From Candidatus Eremiobacter antarcticus (lineage in GTDB: Bacteria; Vulcanimicrobiota; Vulcanimicrobiia; Eremiobacterales; Eremiobacteraceae), in contig QHBK01000003.1 in assembly GCA_003244105.1 (NCBI GenBank), forward strand, positions 1 to 64,000: 64,000 nt of DNA, in the 5' to 3' direction. The notes under the pieces are model-generated. The model had not been told where the DNA came from. It did no database searches and worked only from the letters and a program-made list of their open reading frames with translations. Made by a program: the position numbers and the translations under genes. This document shows positions 9,841-18,016 of the stretch, piece by piece. The first letter of the stretch is position 1, and each line of letters starts with the position of its first letter.

Positions 9841-10626
9841 ATGCGGCTGCTTGACATGGCGTCCATCGCCGATCAAGTGTCCAAACTACCGCGGTTTGGC
9901 CGAATCGAGTACTTCCTCAGCGTCGCTTCGACAAACGCTCTAGCACTTCAACGGCTCTCTACTGATAATGATTGCCTTTGCATATCATTTGTTACGGAAT
10001 CACAGGAGAATGGCAGAGGTAGGTCAGGACGTAAGTGGCTGTCTCCGCCGGCCTCCGGCCTTTTGGTGTCAACGATCCTTCCCGGCGACCTACCAAGTAG
10101 GACGCTGCCGGCTATCGGTTTTTGGTCGGCTTTGGCGGTGAGAGCCGCATGCTTAGCGGCGACCGGAATCACCCTAGAGCTCAAGTGGCCAAACGATTTG
10201 TTGCTTGAGGGACGCAAGTGCGTGGGCATCCTGTCCCAGGGCCGCTCGGCTGGCGGGGCATCGCGGGTGGTCGTGGGCGTCGGCATCAACGTCAACCGCC
10301 CAGCCGCCGTGCCTCCTGAGATCTCCGAAACGGCATCATGGCTTTCTGAAAAACGGGGCGAAGTGGACCGCAACGCCCTGCTGGCCGCCTTACTGGGAAC
10401 CTACGAGCGCCGCTTCGAGGCTCTGCTGCAGCGGCCGGAGGCTGTGATCGAGGCCTGGGCGCGGCTCGCCCAACTCAACGGCAAGACCGTCAGCATACGG
10501 TCAACGGATCAGGACGCCGCTCGGACTGGAACGGTGAAAGAGATCGCGTCCGACGGCGCTCTCATACTCGAGGTCGATGGCAAGATCGCCAGAGTGACGC
10601 TAGGCGACGTCGACGTCCTACGGTGA
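9841..10626 (+). CDS. birA: Biotin--[acetyl-CoA-carboxylase] ligase
   Basis: Activates biotin to biotinyl-AMP and attaches it to the biotin carrier domain of carboxylases. About 261 residues from the ATG at 9841; an ATG at 9856 is an alternative, and neither has a good ribosome site. Motifs include the N-terminal SVASTNALAL, the biotinyl-AMP loop GRGRSGRKW, and LKWPNDLLLEGRKCVGIL with the active-site Lys. An SH3-like C-terminal domain covers the last 50 residues. There is no N-terminal DNA-binding HTH, so this is the monofunctional class. It sits next to the lipoate genes, grouping swinging-arm cofactor attachment in one place. Confidence 0.93.
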   Translation: MRLLDMASIADQVSKLPRFGRIEYFLSVASTNALALQRLSTDNDCLCISFVTESQENGRGRSGRKWLSPPASGLLVSTILPGDLPSRTLPAIGFWSALAVRAACLAATGITLELKWPNDLLLEGRKCVGILSQGRSAGGASRVVVGVGINVNRPAAVPPEISETASWLSEKRGEVDRNALLAALLGTYERRFEALLQRPEAVIEAWARLAQLNGKTVSIRSTDQDAARTGTVKEIASDGALILEVDGKIARVTLGDVDVLR

Positions 10627-10652
10627 ACCCGGCAAACCTGCAAAGACCCGGG

Positions 10653-11513
10653 TCAAAGCTTGGTGGCGAAAGCCTGTTCTGCGTGATAGGAAGAGCGCAC
10701 GAGCGGTCCCGACACGACTTGGTGAAAACCTAGCGGCTTGACTTCCCGCGCGAACCACGCGAACTTCTCGGGCGTCACGAACTCGACCACCTTGAGGTGC
10801 TTCTGCGTGGGCTGCAGATACTGGCCGAAGGTGATGATGTCGACGCCATGCAGGCGCAGGTCACGGGCGGTTTGCAAGACATCCTCGTCGCTTTCGCCCA
10901 AGCCAAGCATGATGCTCGATTTGGTGTAGAGGTCCGGGCGCAGCTTTTTGACGCCTTGCAGAACGGATAAGGACTGCTCGTAACCGCACCGTCGGTCGCG
11001 CACCTGACGCGTCAAAGTCCGGGTCGTCTCGATGTTGTGCGCGTAGACGTCGGGCTTGGCCTCGACCACCGTCCAGACGGCATCGAGGTCTCCACGGTAA
11101 TCCGATGTCAGGACCTCGACTTTGACATGCGGCGTGCGGGCTTTAATCGCCCGAATCGCTTGGGCCATCTGCGCAGCGCCCCCGTCCGGCAGATCGTCGC
11201 GGTCGACGCAGGTGATGACCGCGTAGTTCAGGCGCAACTCTTCGATCGATGCCGCAAGTTTGAAGGCCTCCAGCGGGTCGATCGCATTCGGCCGCCCCGT
11301 CTTGACGTTGCAGAACCGGCAACCGCGGGTGCAGGTATCGCCCAAGATCATGAAGGTCGCGGTGCCGACGCCCCAACACTCCGCGATATTCGGGCACATC
11401 GCTTCCTGGCACACCGTATGCAGGTTGCTGTCTTTCACGAGCGAGCGCAGCTTTAAATAGTTGTCGCCGCTCGGCAACTTCACTTTGAGCCACTCGGGCT
11501 TGCGTGCGATCAT
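10653..11513 (-). CDS. lipA: Lipoyl synthase
   Basis: Radical-SAM enzyme that inserts two sulphurs into protein-bound octanoyl chains. 286 residues. The auxiliary-cluster motif CQEAMCPNIAEC and the radical-SAM motif CTRGCRFC are both present, and the C-terminal FVTPEKFAWFAREVKPLGF region is typical. The start ATG overlaps the lipB stop (ATGA), so it is the last gene of the E1alpha-E1beta-E2-E3-lipB-lipA operon. The family's C-terminal Arg-Ser-Ser-Tyr sequence (LVRSSYHAEQ) is intact, which coordinates the auxiliary cluster through Ser. Confidence 0.96.
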   Translation of the reverse strand: MIARKPEWLKVKLPSGDNYLKLRSLVKDSNLHTVCQEAMCPNIAECWGVGTATFMILGDTCTRGCRFCNVKTGRPNAIDPLEAFKLAASIEELRLNYAVITCVDRDDLPDGGAAQMAQAIRAIKARTPHVKVEVLTSDYRGDLDAVWTVVEAKPDVYAHNIETTRTLTRQVRDRRCGYEQSLSVLQGVKKLRPDLYTKSSIMLGLGESDEDVLQTARDLRLHGVDIITFGQYLQPTQKHLKVVEFVTPEKFAWFAREVKPLGFHQVVSGPLVRSSYHAEQAFATKL

Positions 11514-12220
11514 GCGCTCTCCGCCGCAGGCTGCGGCTGTCGAGTGCAGCTGATCTCATACGCCGCCTCAAGCGACTGCAGCATGAGGGGCTCGACCTCT
11601 TGGACCGATATATCGTGACCGGAAGCTTGAGCCATTGACGTCACCGCCACGGTCGGCATGCCGCATGGATTGATGGCCTGAAAGGCGTTGAGGTCCGTAC
11701 GAACGTCGAGCGCGAAGCCGTGAAACGTGACGCCCGATCTGACGGCAGCTCCTATCGATGCGATTTTGGCGCCGCCCACGAAGACGCCCGGATGATCGGA
11801 GCGCCGTTCGCCTTCGATGCCGAACGCTTGCAGGGTTGCGATGATGGCAGACTCCATCTTTCGCACGAAGCCTTGAACTTCTCGCAGCCGAGGGAGTTTG
11901 AAGATGGGGTAGCCGACGAGCTGCCCGGGGCCGTGATAGGTCAGATCGCCGCCGCGTTCTACTTCGAAGTAGTCGATGCCGCGCCGCTTCAGCTCGTCCT
12001 TCGAGACCAGCAGATTCTGCGTCTGCCCAGATTTGCCCATGGTGATGACGGGCTCGTGTTCGCAGAAGAGCAGCGCATCCGATATTTCGTCCGCCGCGCG
12101 AGCTGCGTGCAGTTTGCGCTGCAATATCCAAGCTGACTCGTATCTGATGCGCCCGAGATCGTAAAAGCTGACGACGTGCGGCGCCGCCTCTTCACGTGGC
12201 GATGCGCTCGCTTGGATCAT
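11510..12220 (-). CDS. lipB: Octanoyl-[ACP]:protein N-octanoyltransferase
   Basis: Moves octanoate from acyl carrier protein to the lipoyl domain lysine, the step before LipA. 236 residues. Diagnostic motifs are GGDLTYHGPGQLVGYPI, the catalytic-Lys segment GGAKIASIG, and INPCGM with the catalytic Cys. The start ATG overlaps the E3 stop by four bases (ATGA), and the stop overlaps the lipA start, so translation of the three genes is coupled. An Ala/Pro-rich C-terminal tail (RQPQPAAESA) carries no motif. Confidence 0.96.
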   Translation of the reverse strand: MIQASASPREEAAPHVVSFYDLGRIRYESAWILQRKLHAARAADEISDALLFCEHEPVITMGKSGQTQNLLVSKDELKRRGIDYFEVERGGDLTYHGPGQLVGYPIFKLPRLREVQGFVRKMESAIIATLQAFGIEGERRSDHPGVFVGGAKIASIGAAVRSGVTFHGFALDVRTDLNAFQAINPCGMPTVAVTSMAQASGHDISVQEVEPLMLQSLEAAYEISCTRQPQPAAESA

Positions 12221-13641
12221 TTGACCACGGCCGGCGCCGCTGCCGGCGTGTTGGCGATGTGGATGGCGCGCCCGTGCAAGGCCTCAGCCGCCTCCATGAT
12301 GGGCTCAGCAAAGGTGGGATGCGGATGTATCGTCAGGCCGATGTCTTCCACGGTCGCGCCCATCTCGATCGCGAGCACCGCTTCTGCGACCATCGACTCC
12401 GCGGTGGGTGAGACGCAATGCACGCCCAGCACGAGGTCGGTCTTTTTGTCACCGATGATCTTCACCATTCCGTCCGTGATGTTGACCGTGCGCGCGCGGC
12501 CCAATGCAGCCAAGCGGAACCTGCCGATCGAGATCTCATAACCCGCGGCTTTGGCCTGCTCTTCGGAAAGCCCGGCAGTCGCCACTTGGGGATCGGTGTA
12601 GACGCAGTTCGGCACGGCCAGCGGGTCGTAAGCAGATGCCTGCCCCGCGATCACCTCCGCAGCAACGACGCCCTCTTTCATCGCTTTATGTGCCAGCAGG
12701 GGCGCGCCCGCGCAGTCGCCCACGGCGAAGATGTTAGAAACGCTCGTGCGTCGCTGCTCGTCCACTTGGACGAACCCTCGCTCAAGTTTGACGCCGACCT
12801 TTTCAAGCCCGACGGTGGACGTTCGGGGTCGCCGCCCGACTGCGACCAGCACCTTGTCGTAGTTGCGCTTCTCGTTGATCTCGCCTTCCAAGGTGGTGGT
12901 TGCCTTGCCGCCGTCGACGTTGACCTCGGTCGCCTTCGTCTTGAGATGCACGGGAATTCCTTGCTTCTTCAAGATGCGCAGCAAGAGGGTCGAGATCTCC
13001 AGATCCGTATCGCCCAACGCCCGATCGGCCAGCTCCACAACCGTGACGTCGGCGCCGAGCCGTTTGTAGATGGTCGCGAATTCCAAGCCCACGACGCCGG
13101 CGCCCATGATCAAAATGCTCTTGGGCAGGTCGGCCAGCGTGACCGAGTCGTCGGAGTTGAGGATCGTCCTGCCGTTGCGCGTGAAGCCGGGCAGCACGAC
13201 CGGTTCTGAGCCGGTTGCGATGACGATGTGAGGCGCGGAGAACGTGGTCGTGCCGCCGTCAGCCTTTTTGACTCGGACGCTCGTCGCATCAACGAGCTCC
13301 GCGGTCCCTGATATCGACTCCACCTTGTTGGCCTTGAACAACGTGCCGATGCCGTTGACCAAGTCGTCGACCATCTTGGACTTCCATTTGTTGAGAGCGG
13401 TCAGGTTGATCTTCGGTTCTGAGAACTCGACGCCGAGCGCTTTGATGTCGCGAGCGGCCGTGATCACCTCACCGACGTGCAACAGCGCTTTGGTCGGCAT
13501 GCAGCCCCAGTTGAGGCACACGCCCCCGAGCCGTTCCTGCTCAATGCAGAGGGTGCGCTTGCCGAGCTGGGCAAGCCGTATCGCCGCTGTGTAGCCGCCG
13601 GGACCGCCGCCGATGACGAGCGCGTCGTAGTGCGCTGGCAT
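12217..13641 (-). CDS. lpdA: Dihydrolipoyl dehydrogenase (E3)
   Basis: Flavoprotein that reoxidises dihydrolipoamide with NAD+. 474 residues. The FAD-binding GGGPGGYTAA is at residues 11-20, and the redox disulphide CLNWGC is at Cys42 and Cys47. The NAD-binding GAGVVGLEFA lies near residue 180, FAVGDCAGAPLLAHKA in the second FAD motif, and the C-terminal His-Glu pair in HPHPTFAEPIMEAAEAL. It lies three bases downstream of E2 and overlaps lipB by four bases. The last residues (NTPAAAPAVVK) are a short low-complexity tail. Confidence 0.96.
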   Translation of the reverse strand: MPAHYDALVIGGGPGGYTAAIRLAQLGKRTLCIEQERLGGVCLNWGCMPTKALLHVGEVITAARDIKALGVEFSEPKINLTALNKWKSKMVDDLVNGIGTLFKANKVESISGTAELVDATSVRVKKADGGTTTFSAPHIVIATGSEPVVLPGFTRNGRTILNSDDSVTLADLPKSILIMGAGVVGLEFATIYKRLGADVTVVELADRALGDTDLEISTLLLRILKKQGIPVHLKTKATEVNVDGGKATTTLEGEINEKRNYDKVLVAVGRRPRTSTVGLEKVGVKLERGFVQVDEQRRTSVSNIFAVGDCAGAPLLAHKAMKEGVVAAEVIAGQASAYDPLAVPNCVYTDPQVATAGLSEEQAKAAGYEISIGRFRLAALGRARTVNITDGMVKIIGDKKTDLVLGVHCVSPTAESMVAEAVLAIEMGATVEDIGLTIHPHPTFAEPIMEAAEALHGRAIHIANTPAAAPAVVK

Positions 13642-13644
13642 GCT

Positions 13645-15039
13645 CTAACCGCCTTCCATGAGCAGAAGATCAGGATGGGAGAGCGAGTCGGCGACATCTT
13701 TCACGAACAGCGCCGCCGTCGCACCGTCCACCACCCGGTGGTCGAACGAGATCGAGAGATACATCATGTGACGGATGACAATCTGGCCGTCGCGTACAAC
13801 CGGCCGTTGCAGGATCGAGTGCGTTCCCAGAATCCCGACCTCAGGATAGTTGATCACGGGGAACGTGAAGAGACCTCCCACCGATCCGACATTCGTGATC
13901 GTGAACGTTCCGCCCGTGATCTCGGCGTGGCTCAAAGAGCCGCTTCTGGCTTTCTCAGCAAGCTGCGAGATCTCGCCGGCCAGCTGAAAGATGGTCTTCT
14001 CTGCCGCGTTGTGGATGACCGGCACGACCAGCCCTTCGTCGGTGTTGGCCGCAATGCCGATGTTGTAGAACTGCTTCAACACGATCTCGTGTTTGTCATC
14101 ATCGAGCGACGCGTTCATGTAGCGATGCTTTTTCAGCCCGGCGCACACCGCTTTGACGAAGAACGGCAGATACGTCAGCTTGACGCCGCGCGCGAGCGCC
14201 TTTTCTTTCGCCCGCTCCCGCATTGCAACCAGTTCGGTGAGGTCGGCTTCATCGACGTGCAACGTGTGCGCCGCCGTGTGCTTGCTGTGCACCATGTGGT
14301 CGGCGATGACCCGCCGCAAGCCGCGCAGCGGGATGCGTTCGGTTTCCCCGGCGCTAGGTTGCGCCGCACCCGGCCCACGAGCGGCCGCCGGCGCTGCAGG
14401 CCGACCCTTCTTGCCGGCGTCGGAAACGCGTTGCACATCTTCGCGCCGTATGCGACCGCCCTCCCCAGAACCCCGCACCCGGAAGAGATCAACGTCCTGC
14501 TCGCGCGCGAACTTGCGAACGGCGGGCGCGGCGAGCGGCCGTCCGAAGGGACTCAAAGTAGCGCTCTCGTCGCCGGCGACCTCACCCTGCGGCTGACCGT
14601 TGCCGCTCGAACCGGTCGGGCGCGGCGCTTCCGGCATCGCACGGCGACCGCCGTCGGACCCGTCATGCGCCGGCGCTGCATCAGCCGGCGCTGCAGCCGA
14701 TGCGTCCGGTGCGGTGCCTGTTTCCGACACAACGTGCGGCATTGGCGCAGCGATATGTTCAAGCTCGGGCGCGGCGCCGGGCTTTTCTTCGAGTTTCTCT
14801 CCTTCTTTGCCGAAGATCGCTATCGGCTTGCCCACCGCCACTACCGCGCCTTCAGGCGCTACCTGTTTCAGCAAGATGCCCGCGTAGGGTGAGGGGATCT
14901 CGACCGTGACCTTATCGGTCATCACTTCAACGAGCGGCTGGTCCTGCGCGACGTTGTCGCCCTCTTTGACGAGCCACTTCACGATCTCGCCCTCGATGAC
15001 GGACTCGGCGAGTTCGGGCATCTCTAGTTCAACCGCCAT
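13645..15039 (-). CDS. 2-oxoacid dehydrogenase E2, dihydrolipoamide acyltransferase
   Basis: Core of the complex; carries the lipoyl arm and transfers the acyl group to CoA. 464 residues with one N-terminal lipoyl domain (lipoyl Lys43 in VMTDKVTVEIPS), then a long Ala/Pro/Glu-rich linker. A peripheral-subunit-binding domain follows at about residues 175-210 (AAPAVRKFAREQDVDLFRV). The catalytic domain from about 235 ends in SFDHRVVDGATAALFV, with the catalytic His. AGGAG lies upstream of the ATG. The E1 partners resemble the branched-chain type, so bkdB-like is most likely; pyruvate or another 2-oxoacid cannot be excluded. Confidence 0.92.
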   Translation of the reverse strand: MAVELEMPELAESVIEGEIVKWLVKEGDNVAQDQPLVEVMTDKVTVEIPSPYAGILLKQVAPEGAVVAVGKPIAIFGKEGEKLEEKPGAAPELEHIAAPMPHVVSETGTAPDASAAAPADAAPAHDGSDGGRRAMPEAPRPTGSSGNGQPQGEVAGDESATLSPFGRPLAAPAVRKFAREQDVDLFRVRGSGEGGRIRREDVQRVSDAGKKGRPAAPAAARGPGAAQPSAGETERIPLRGLRRVIADHMVHSKHTAAHTLHVDEADLTELVAMRERAKEKALARGVKLTYLPFFVKAVCAGLKKHRYMNASLDDDKHEIVLKQFYNIGIAANTDEGLVVPVIHNAAEKTIFQLAGEISQLAEKARSGSLSHAEITGGTFTITNVGSVGGLFTFPVINYPEVGILGTHSILQRPVVRDGQIVIRHMMYLSISFDHRVVDGATAALFVKDVADSLSHPDLLLMEGG

Positions 15040-15047
15040 TGATACTC

Positions 15048-16049
15048 CTAAAAGTTGATGGACTTCTTGATCGCTCGGCAGACGCGCTGAGCGTTCGGCA
15101 TGTACGCCTTCTCAAGAGCATAGGGAAAGGGCGTATCCCAGCCGGCCACGCGCACGATGGGACCTTCGAGATATCCGATCGCTTCTTCAGCGATGAACGC
15201 TGCGATTTCGCCTGCGAAGCCGCCGATGCGCGGCGCTTCTTGCAGCACCACGACGTGACCCGTCTTGCCGACGGTCTCCAGAATCGCTTCGCTATCGTAC
15301 GGCTGCAGCGTGCGCAAGTCCAAAATTTCCACCTCAACGCGTTCTTTTTGCATGATTTCGGCCGCTTCCAGCGCGACGTGCACCATGGCGCCGTACGTGA
15401 TCACGGAAACGTGCTTGCCTTCGCGTGTGATCGCGGCTTTACCGATCGGGATTTCATACGTCCCCGCCGGCACTTCGTTCTTCACTGCGCGGTAGATCTT
15501 CTTAGGCTCCATGAAGACGACCGGATCGTTGTCGCGGATCGACGCGATGAGCAGTCCTTTGGCGTCGTACGGATTGCTGGGAGCCACCACCTTGAGTCCG
15601 GGTGTGGCGACGAAGTACGCTTCCGGCGACTGTGAGTGGTAGCCGCCGCCGCGCACGCCGCCGCCATAGGGCGAACGGACGACCATCGGACATGCGAACT
15701 GACCGGCCGAGCGGTAGCGCATCTTGGCCGCTTCCGAGACGAGCAGATCAAAGCCCGGAAAGATGAAGTCGATGAACTGGATCTCGGCAACGGGACGCAG
15801 GCCGTAACATGCCATGCCGACGGCGGCGCCGATGATGCCGGCTTCGGCTAACGGGGTGTCGATCACGCGGTCCTTGCCGAAGCGGTCGATGAGGCCCTCG
15901 GTGATGAGGAAGACGCCGCCGCGCGGACCGATGTCCTCTCCCAGCAGCACGACGTTCTCGTCGCGCTCCATCTCCTCGAGCAGCGCTGAGCGCAGCGCCT
16001 GCACCATCGTCGACTGCGTTTGGGTCTTCGTGACTTCGGCTGTGGCCAT
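15048..16049 (-). CDS. 2-oxoacid dehydrogenase E1 component, beta subunit
   Basis: Contributes half of the thiamine diphosphate site in an alpha2beta2 E1. 333 residues, usual length. It opens with [27 protein letters not shown] and shows the transketolase-type pyrimidine-binding region [28 protein letters not shown], and [19 protein letters not shown]. The C-terminal domain has [26 protein letters not shown] precedes the ATG, and it sits 17 bases after E1alpha. The pairing with a separate alpha subunit is the arrangement of Gram-positive-type PDH and of BCKDH. Confidence 0.93.
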   Translation of the reverse strand: MATAEVTKTQTQSTMVQALRSALLEEMERDENVVLLGEDIGPRGGVFLITEGLIDRFGKDRVIDTPLAEAGIIGAAVGMACYGLRPVAEIQFIDFIFPGFDLLVSEAAKMRYRSAGQFACPMVVRSPYGGGVRGGGYHSQSPEAYFVATPGLKVVAPSNPYDAKGLLIASIRDNDPVVFMEPKKIYRAVKNEVPAGTYEIPIGKAAITREGKHVSVITYGAMVHVALEAAEIMQKERVEVEILDLRTLQPYDSEAILETVGKTGHVVVLQEAPRIGGFAGEIAAFIAEEAIGYLEGPIVRVAGWDTPFPYALEKAYMPNAQRVCRAIKKSINF

Positions 16050-16066
16050 CTATTCCTCCGGGCGAA

Positions 16067-17164
16067 TCAAACGCCGAGTTCGGCGGCGAGCTCTTTGCGC
16101 TCCCATTCCAAATGCGGCGTCAGTTTTTCGTATGTGTGGTCGAGCACCGTCATCGGCTCCGGGACCGGGCTCTTCTCCGCTTCTTCCAGCGCCACGGCTA
16201 ACTCAGCTTTGACCTCGGCCAGCAGCTTCTGCTCCTTGTCATCGTTCCAAAGCTTCTGCTTTTCCAAGAACCTGCGGAAGCGCACCACCGGATCGCGCTC
16301 GTTGCGCCACATCTCGAGCTCGCCTTTGGGGCGGTAGCGAGTATCGTCGTCGGCGGAGGAGTGCGGCCCATAGCGATAGGTGTACGCCTCGATGAGGCTC
16401 GGGCCGTTACCGGAGCGCGCCTTATCGGCGCAGTGCTTTGAGACCGCATAGACCGCCAGCACGTCGTTGCCGTCGACCAAGAAACCGTCCATCCCGTAGG
16501 CCTTAGCTTTTTCCGCGATCGTCTTCGTGTGCGTCTGCTCTTGCAACCGCACCGAAATCGCGTACTGATTGTTCTGGCAAAAGAAAATGCACGGCGAGCC
16601 GTAGACGGCCGCGAAGTTCATGCCGACGTGGAAGTCGCCTTCGCTCGTCGCTCCGTCGCCGAAGTACACGATCGTGATCTCTTTGCGCTTCTTGATGCGC
16701 TGCGCCATCGCCGTTCCGACGGCTTCCGTGATCTGATTGCCAACCGTCGAGGAAGGCGGCACGATATGGAGATCGTTGCGGCCGGGGCCGTGCGGCATGA
16801 GGCGGCCTTGCGACGGGTCGAGCGAGCGGCCGAGCACGTGGGCGAACCACTCCGCCGCCCGCAGCCCTTTGACGAGCATGCTACCCTGCGAGCGGTGATC
16901 GCCATATAACCAGTCGTCTTTGGTCAACGGCAGCGCGCTGCCGATCTGCGAGGCTTCCTGACCTGCGATCTGGGCGTAAAATCCGGCACGGCCTTGGCGC
17001 ACGAGGATATAGCCACGATCGTCCACCGCCCGCGCGAGCACGAGCCAGCGGTAGATGGAGAGATATTCGTCCTTTGAGATGCCGAGCGAATCGAGGTTCG
17101 TGACCGGGCTGCCGTCATAGGCGAGCACTGAGATGGGCTGGCCGGTGAACGGTTTGATTTCCAT
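16067..17164 (-). CDS. 2-oxoacid dehydrogenase E1 component, alpha subunit (branched-chain type)
   Basis: Decarboxylates the 2-oxoacid using thiamine diphosphate. About 365 residues from the ATG at 17164, chosen because GGAGG lies seven bases upstream; the frame extends to 17194. The TPP motif runs from GDGATSEGDFHVGMN to CQNNQYAIS. The phosphorylation-loop region YRYGPHSSADDDTRYR resembles BCKDH alpha subunits (GPHSTSDD...YR) more than PDH, which is my reason for calling the complex branched-chain type. It is the first gene of the operon that ends with lipA, so control probably acts just upstream of it. Confidence 0.92.
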   Translation of the reverse strand: MEIKPFTGQPISVLAYDGSPVTNLDSLGISKDEYLSIYRWLVLARAVDDRGYILVRQGRAGFYAQIAGQEASQIGSALPLTKDDWLYGDHRSQGSMLVKGLRAAEWFAHVLGRSLDPSQGRLMPHGPGRNDLHIVPPSSTVGNQITEAVGTAMAQRIKKRKEITIVYFGDGATSEGDFHVGMNFAAVYGSPCIFFCQNNQYAISVRLQEQTHTKTIAEKAKAYGMDGFLVDGNDVLAVYAVSKHCADKARSGNGPSLIEAYTYRYGPHSSADDDTRYRPKGELEMWRNERDPVVRFRRFLEKQKLWNDDKEQKLLAEVKAELAVALEEAEKSPVPEPMTVLDHTYEKLTPHLEWERKELAAELGV

Positions 17165-17296
17165 GCCTGCCTCCGGAAAATGCTGAGTATTCACCTTATC
17201 GGTTCTTATGGATTCCGAACGTTACCTTTGGACAAGCATGACGCGAAGTCTGCAGGGCGCGCGACGTGTATTGCGACAATACTGTCTGCCCACCGG

Positions 17297-17995
17297 ATGC
17301 ATGCTTTCACTGCGCGATACGCGGCATGCCGGAGGAGGTGGATCATCAGGCTCGGGCCTTTTTCGTTTCTCAAACTTTCGGTCGGTCTCTACCGCGCCGT
17401 TCCTGCAGCGCCGGTATCCGCCAACGTACAGGGCGACCTGCTGCGCGAGCTGCACCGCGACTACCCGTCGCTGCAGCAGATACCGGGCGGCGTGCTCTTT
17501 TCCGACCCGCCGAAGGGCCGCATGCTGCTCATCGACCAGACCAAGGTCGAATCGGTCGAGAACAGCCCGAACTCGCCCTTCGAGGCCATCGACCGCATGC
17601 GGTCAGACTTCCATAAGAGCATCCCGCTGCTCGAGTATCCGCCGCCCTTCCACGTCAAAATCGAAGGCGCCGGTACCATCCAGGCAATGGAGGGGTTGAA
17701 TCCGACGCAAGTGCTGATGGAGCACGCGCCCCCACAGGAGTCGTGGACGATGCTCGCCGGCAGTTGCACGTTCGCCGGCATCCGTTACATCTTCCGAACA
17801 GAGGACGGCTTTCAAAGAGATGTCCACATCGAGCCGCTCTTCGCGCAGCCGGACAAGTTCTATGTCATGGTGCTGAGCATGGCGAGCGGCGCGGGCGCGG
17901 CCTCACTCGATCAGGCGATGGATCGCGCGCGGCAGGAGACCGAAGTGATCGAGCGTTTGAGCGACCGCGTTGTCTCGGACCTCTCGCAAAGCTGA
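17297..17995 (+). CDS. Conserved protein of unknown function, start uncertain
   Basis: Divergent from E1alpha. The part that looks like a real protein starts around 17345 (IRLGPFSFLKLSVGLYRAV) and runs 216 residues: an amphipathic N-terminal helix, LLRELHRDYPSLQQIPGGV, FHVKIEGAGTIQ, FAGIRYIFRTEDGFQRDVHI and an acidic C-terminal helix. No signal peptide, membrane span or catalytic motif is seen. The in-frame ATGs at 17180 and 17297 give an implausible Arg/Cys-rich leader. The only strong ribosome site, GGAGGAGG at 17331-17338, points to ATC codons at 17342/17345. Coordinates here use the ATG at 17297 as a compromise. I do not recognise the family. Confidence 0.6.
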   Translation: MHAFTARYAACRRRWIIRLGPFSFLKLSVGLYRAVPAAPVSANVQGDLLRELHRDYPSLQQIPGGVLFSDPPKGRMLLIDQTKVESVENSPNSPFEAIDRMRSDFHKSIPLLEYPPPFHVKIEGAGTIQAMEGLNPTQVLMEHAPPQESWTMLAGSCTFAGIRYIFRTEDGFQRDVHIEPLFAQPDKFYVMVLSMASGAGAASLDQAMDRARQETEVIERLSDRVVSDLSQS

Positions 17996-18016
17996 CTCAG
18001 GCTCACTCCCGAGCGG

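Noticed and set aside
13477-14892. A 471-codon plus-strand frame across E3 and E2
   Set aside because: Antisense shadow of two fully motif-supported genes; its composition is typical of reversed GC-rich codons.
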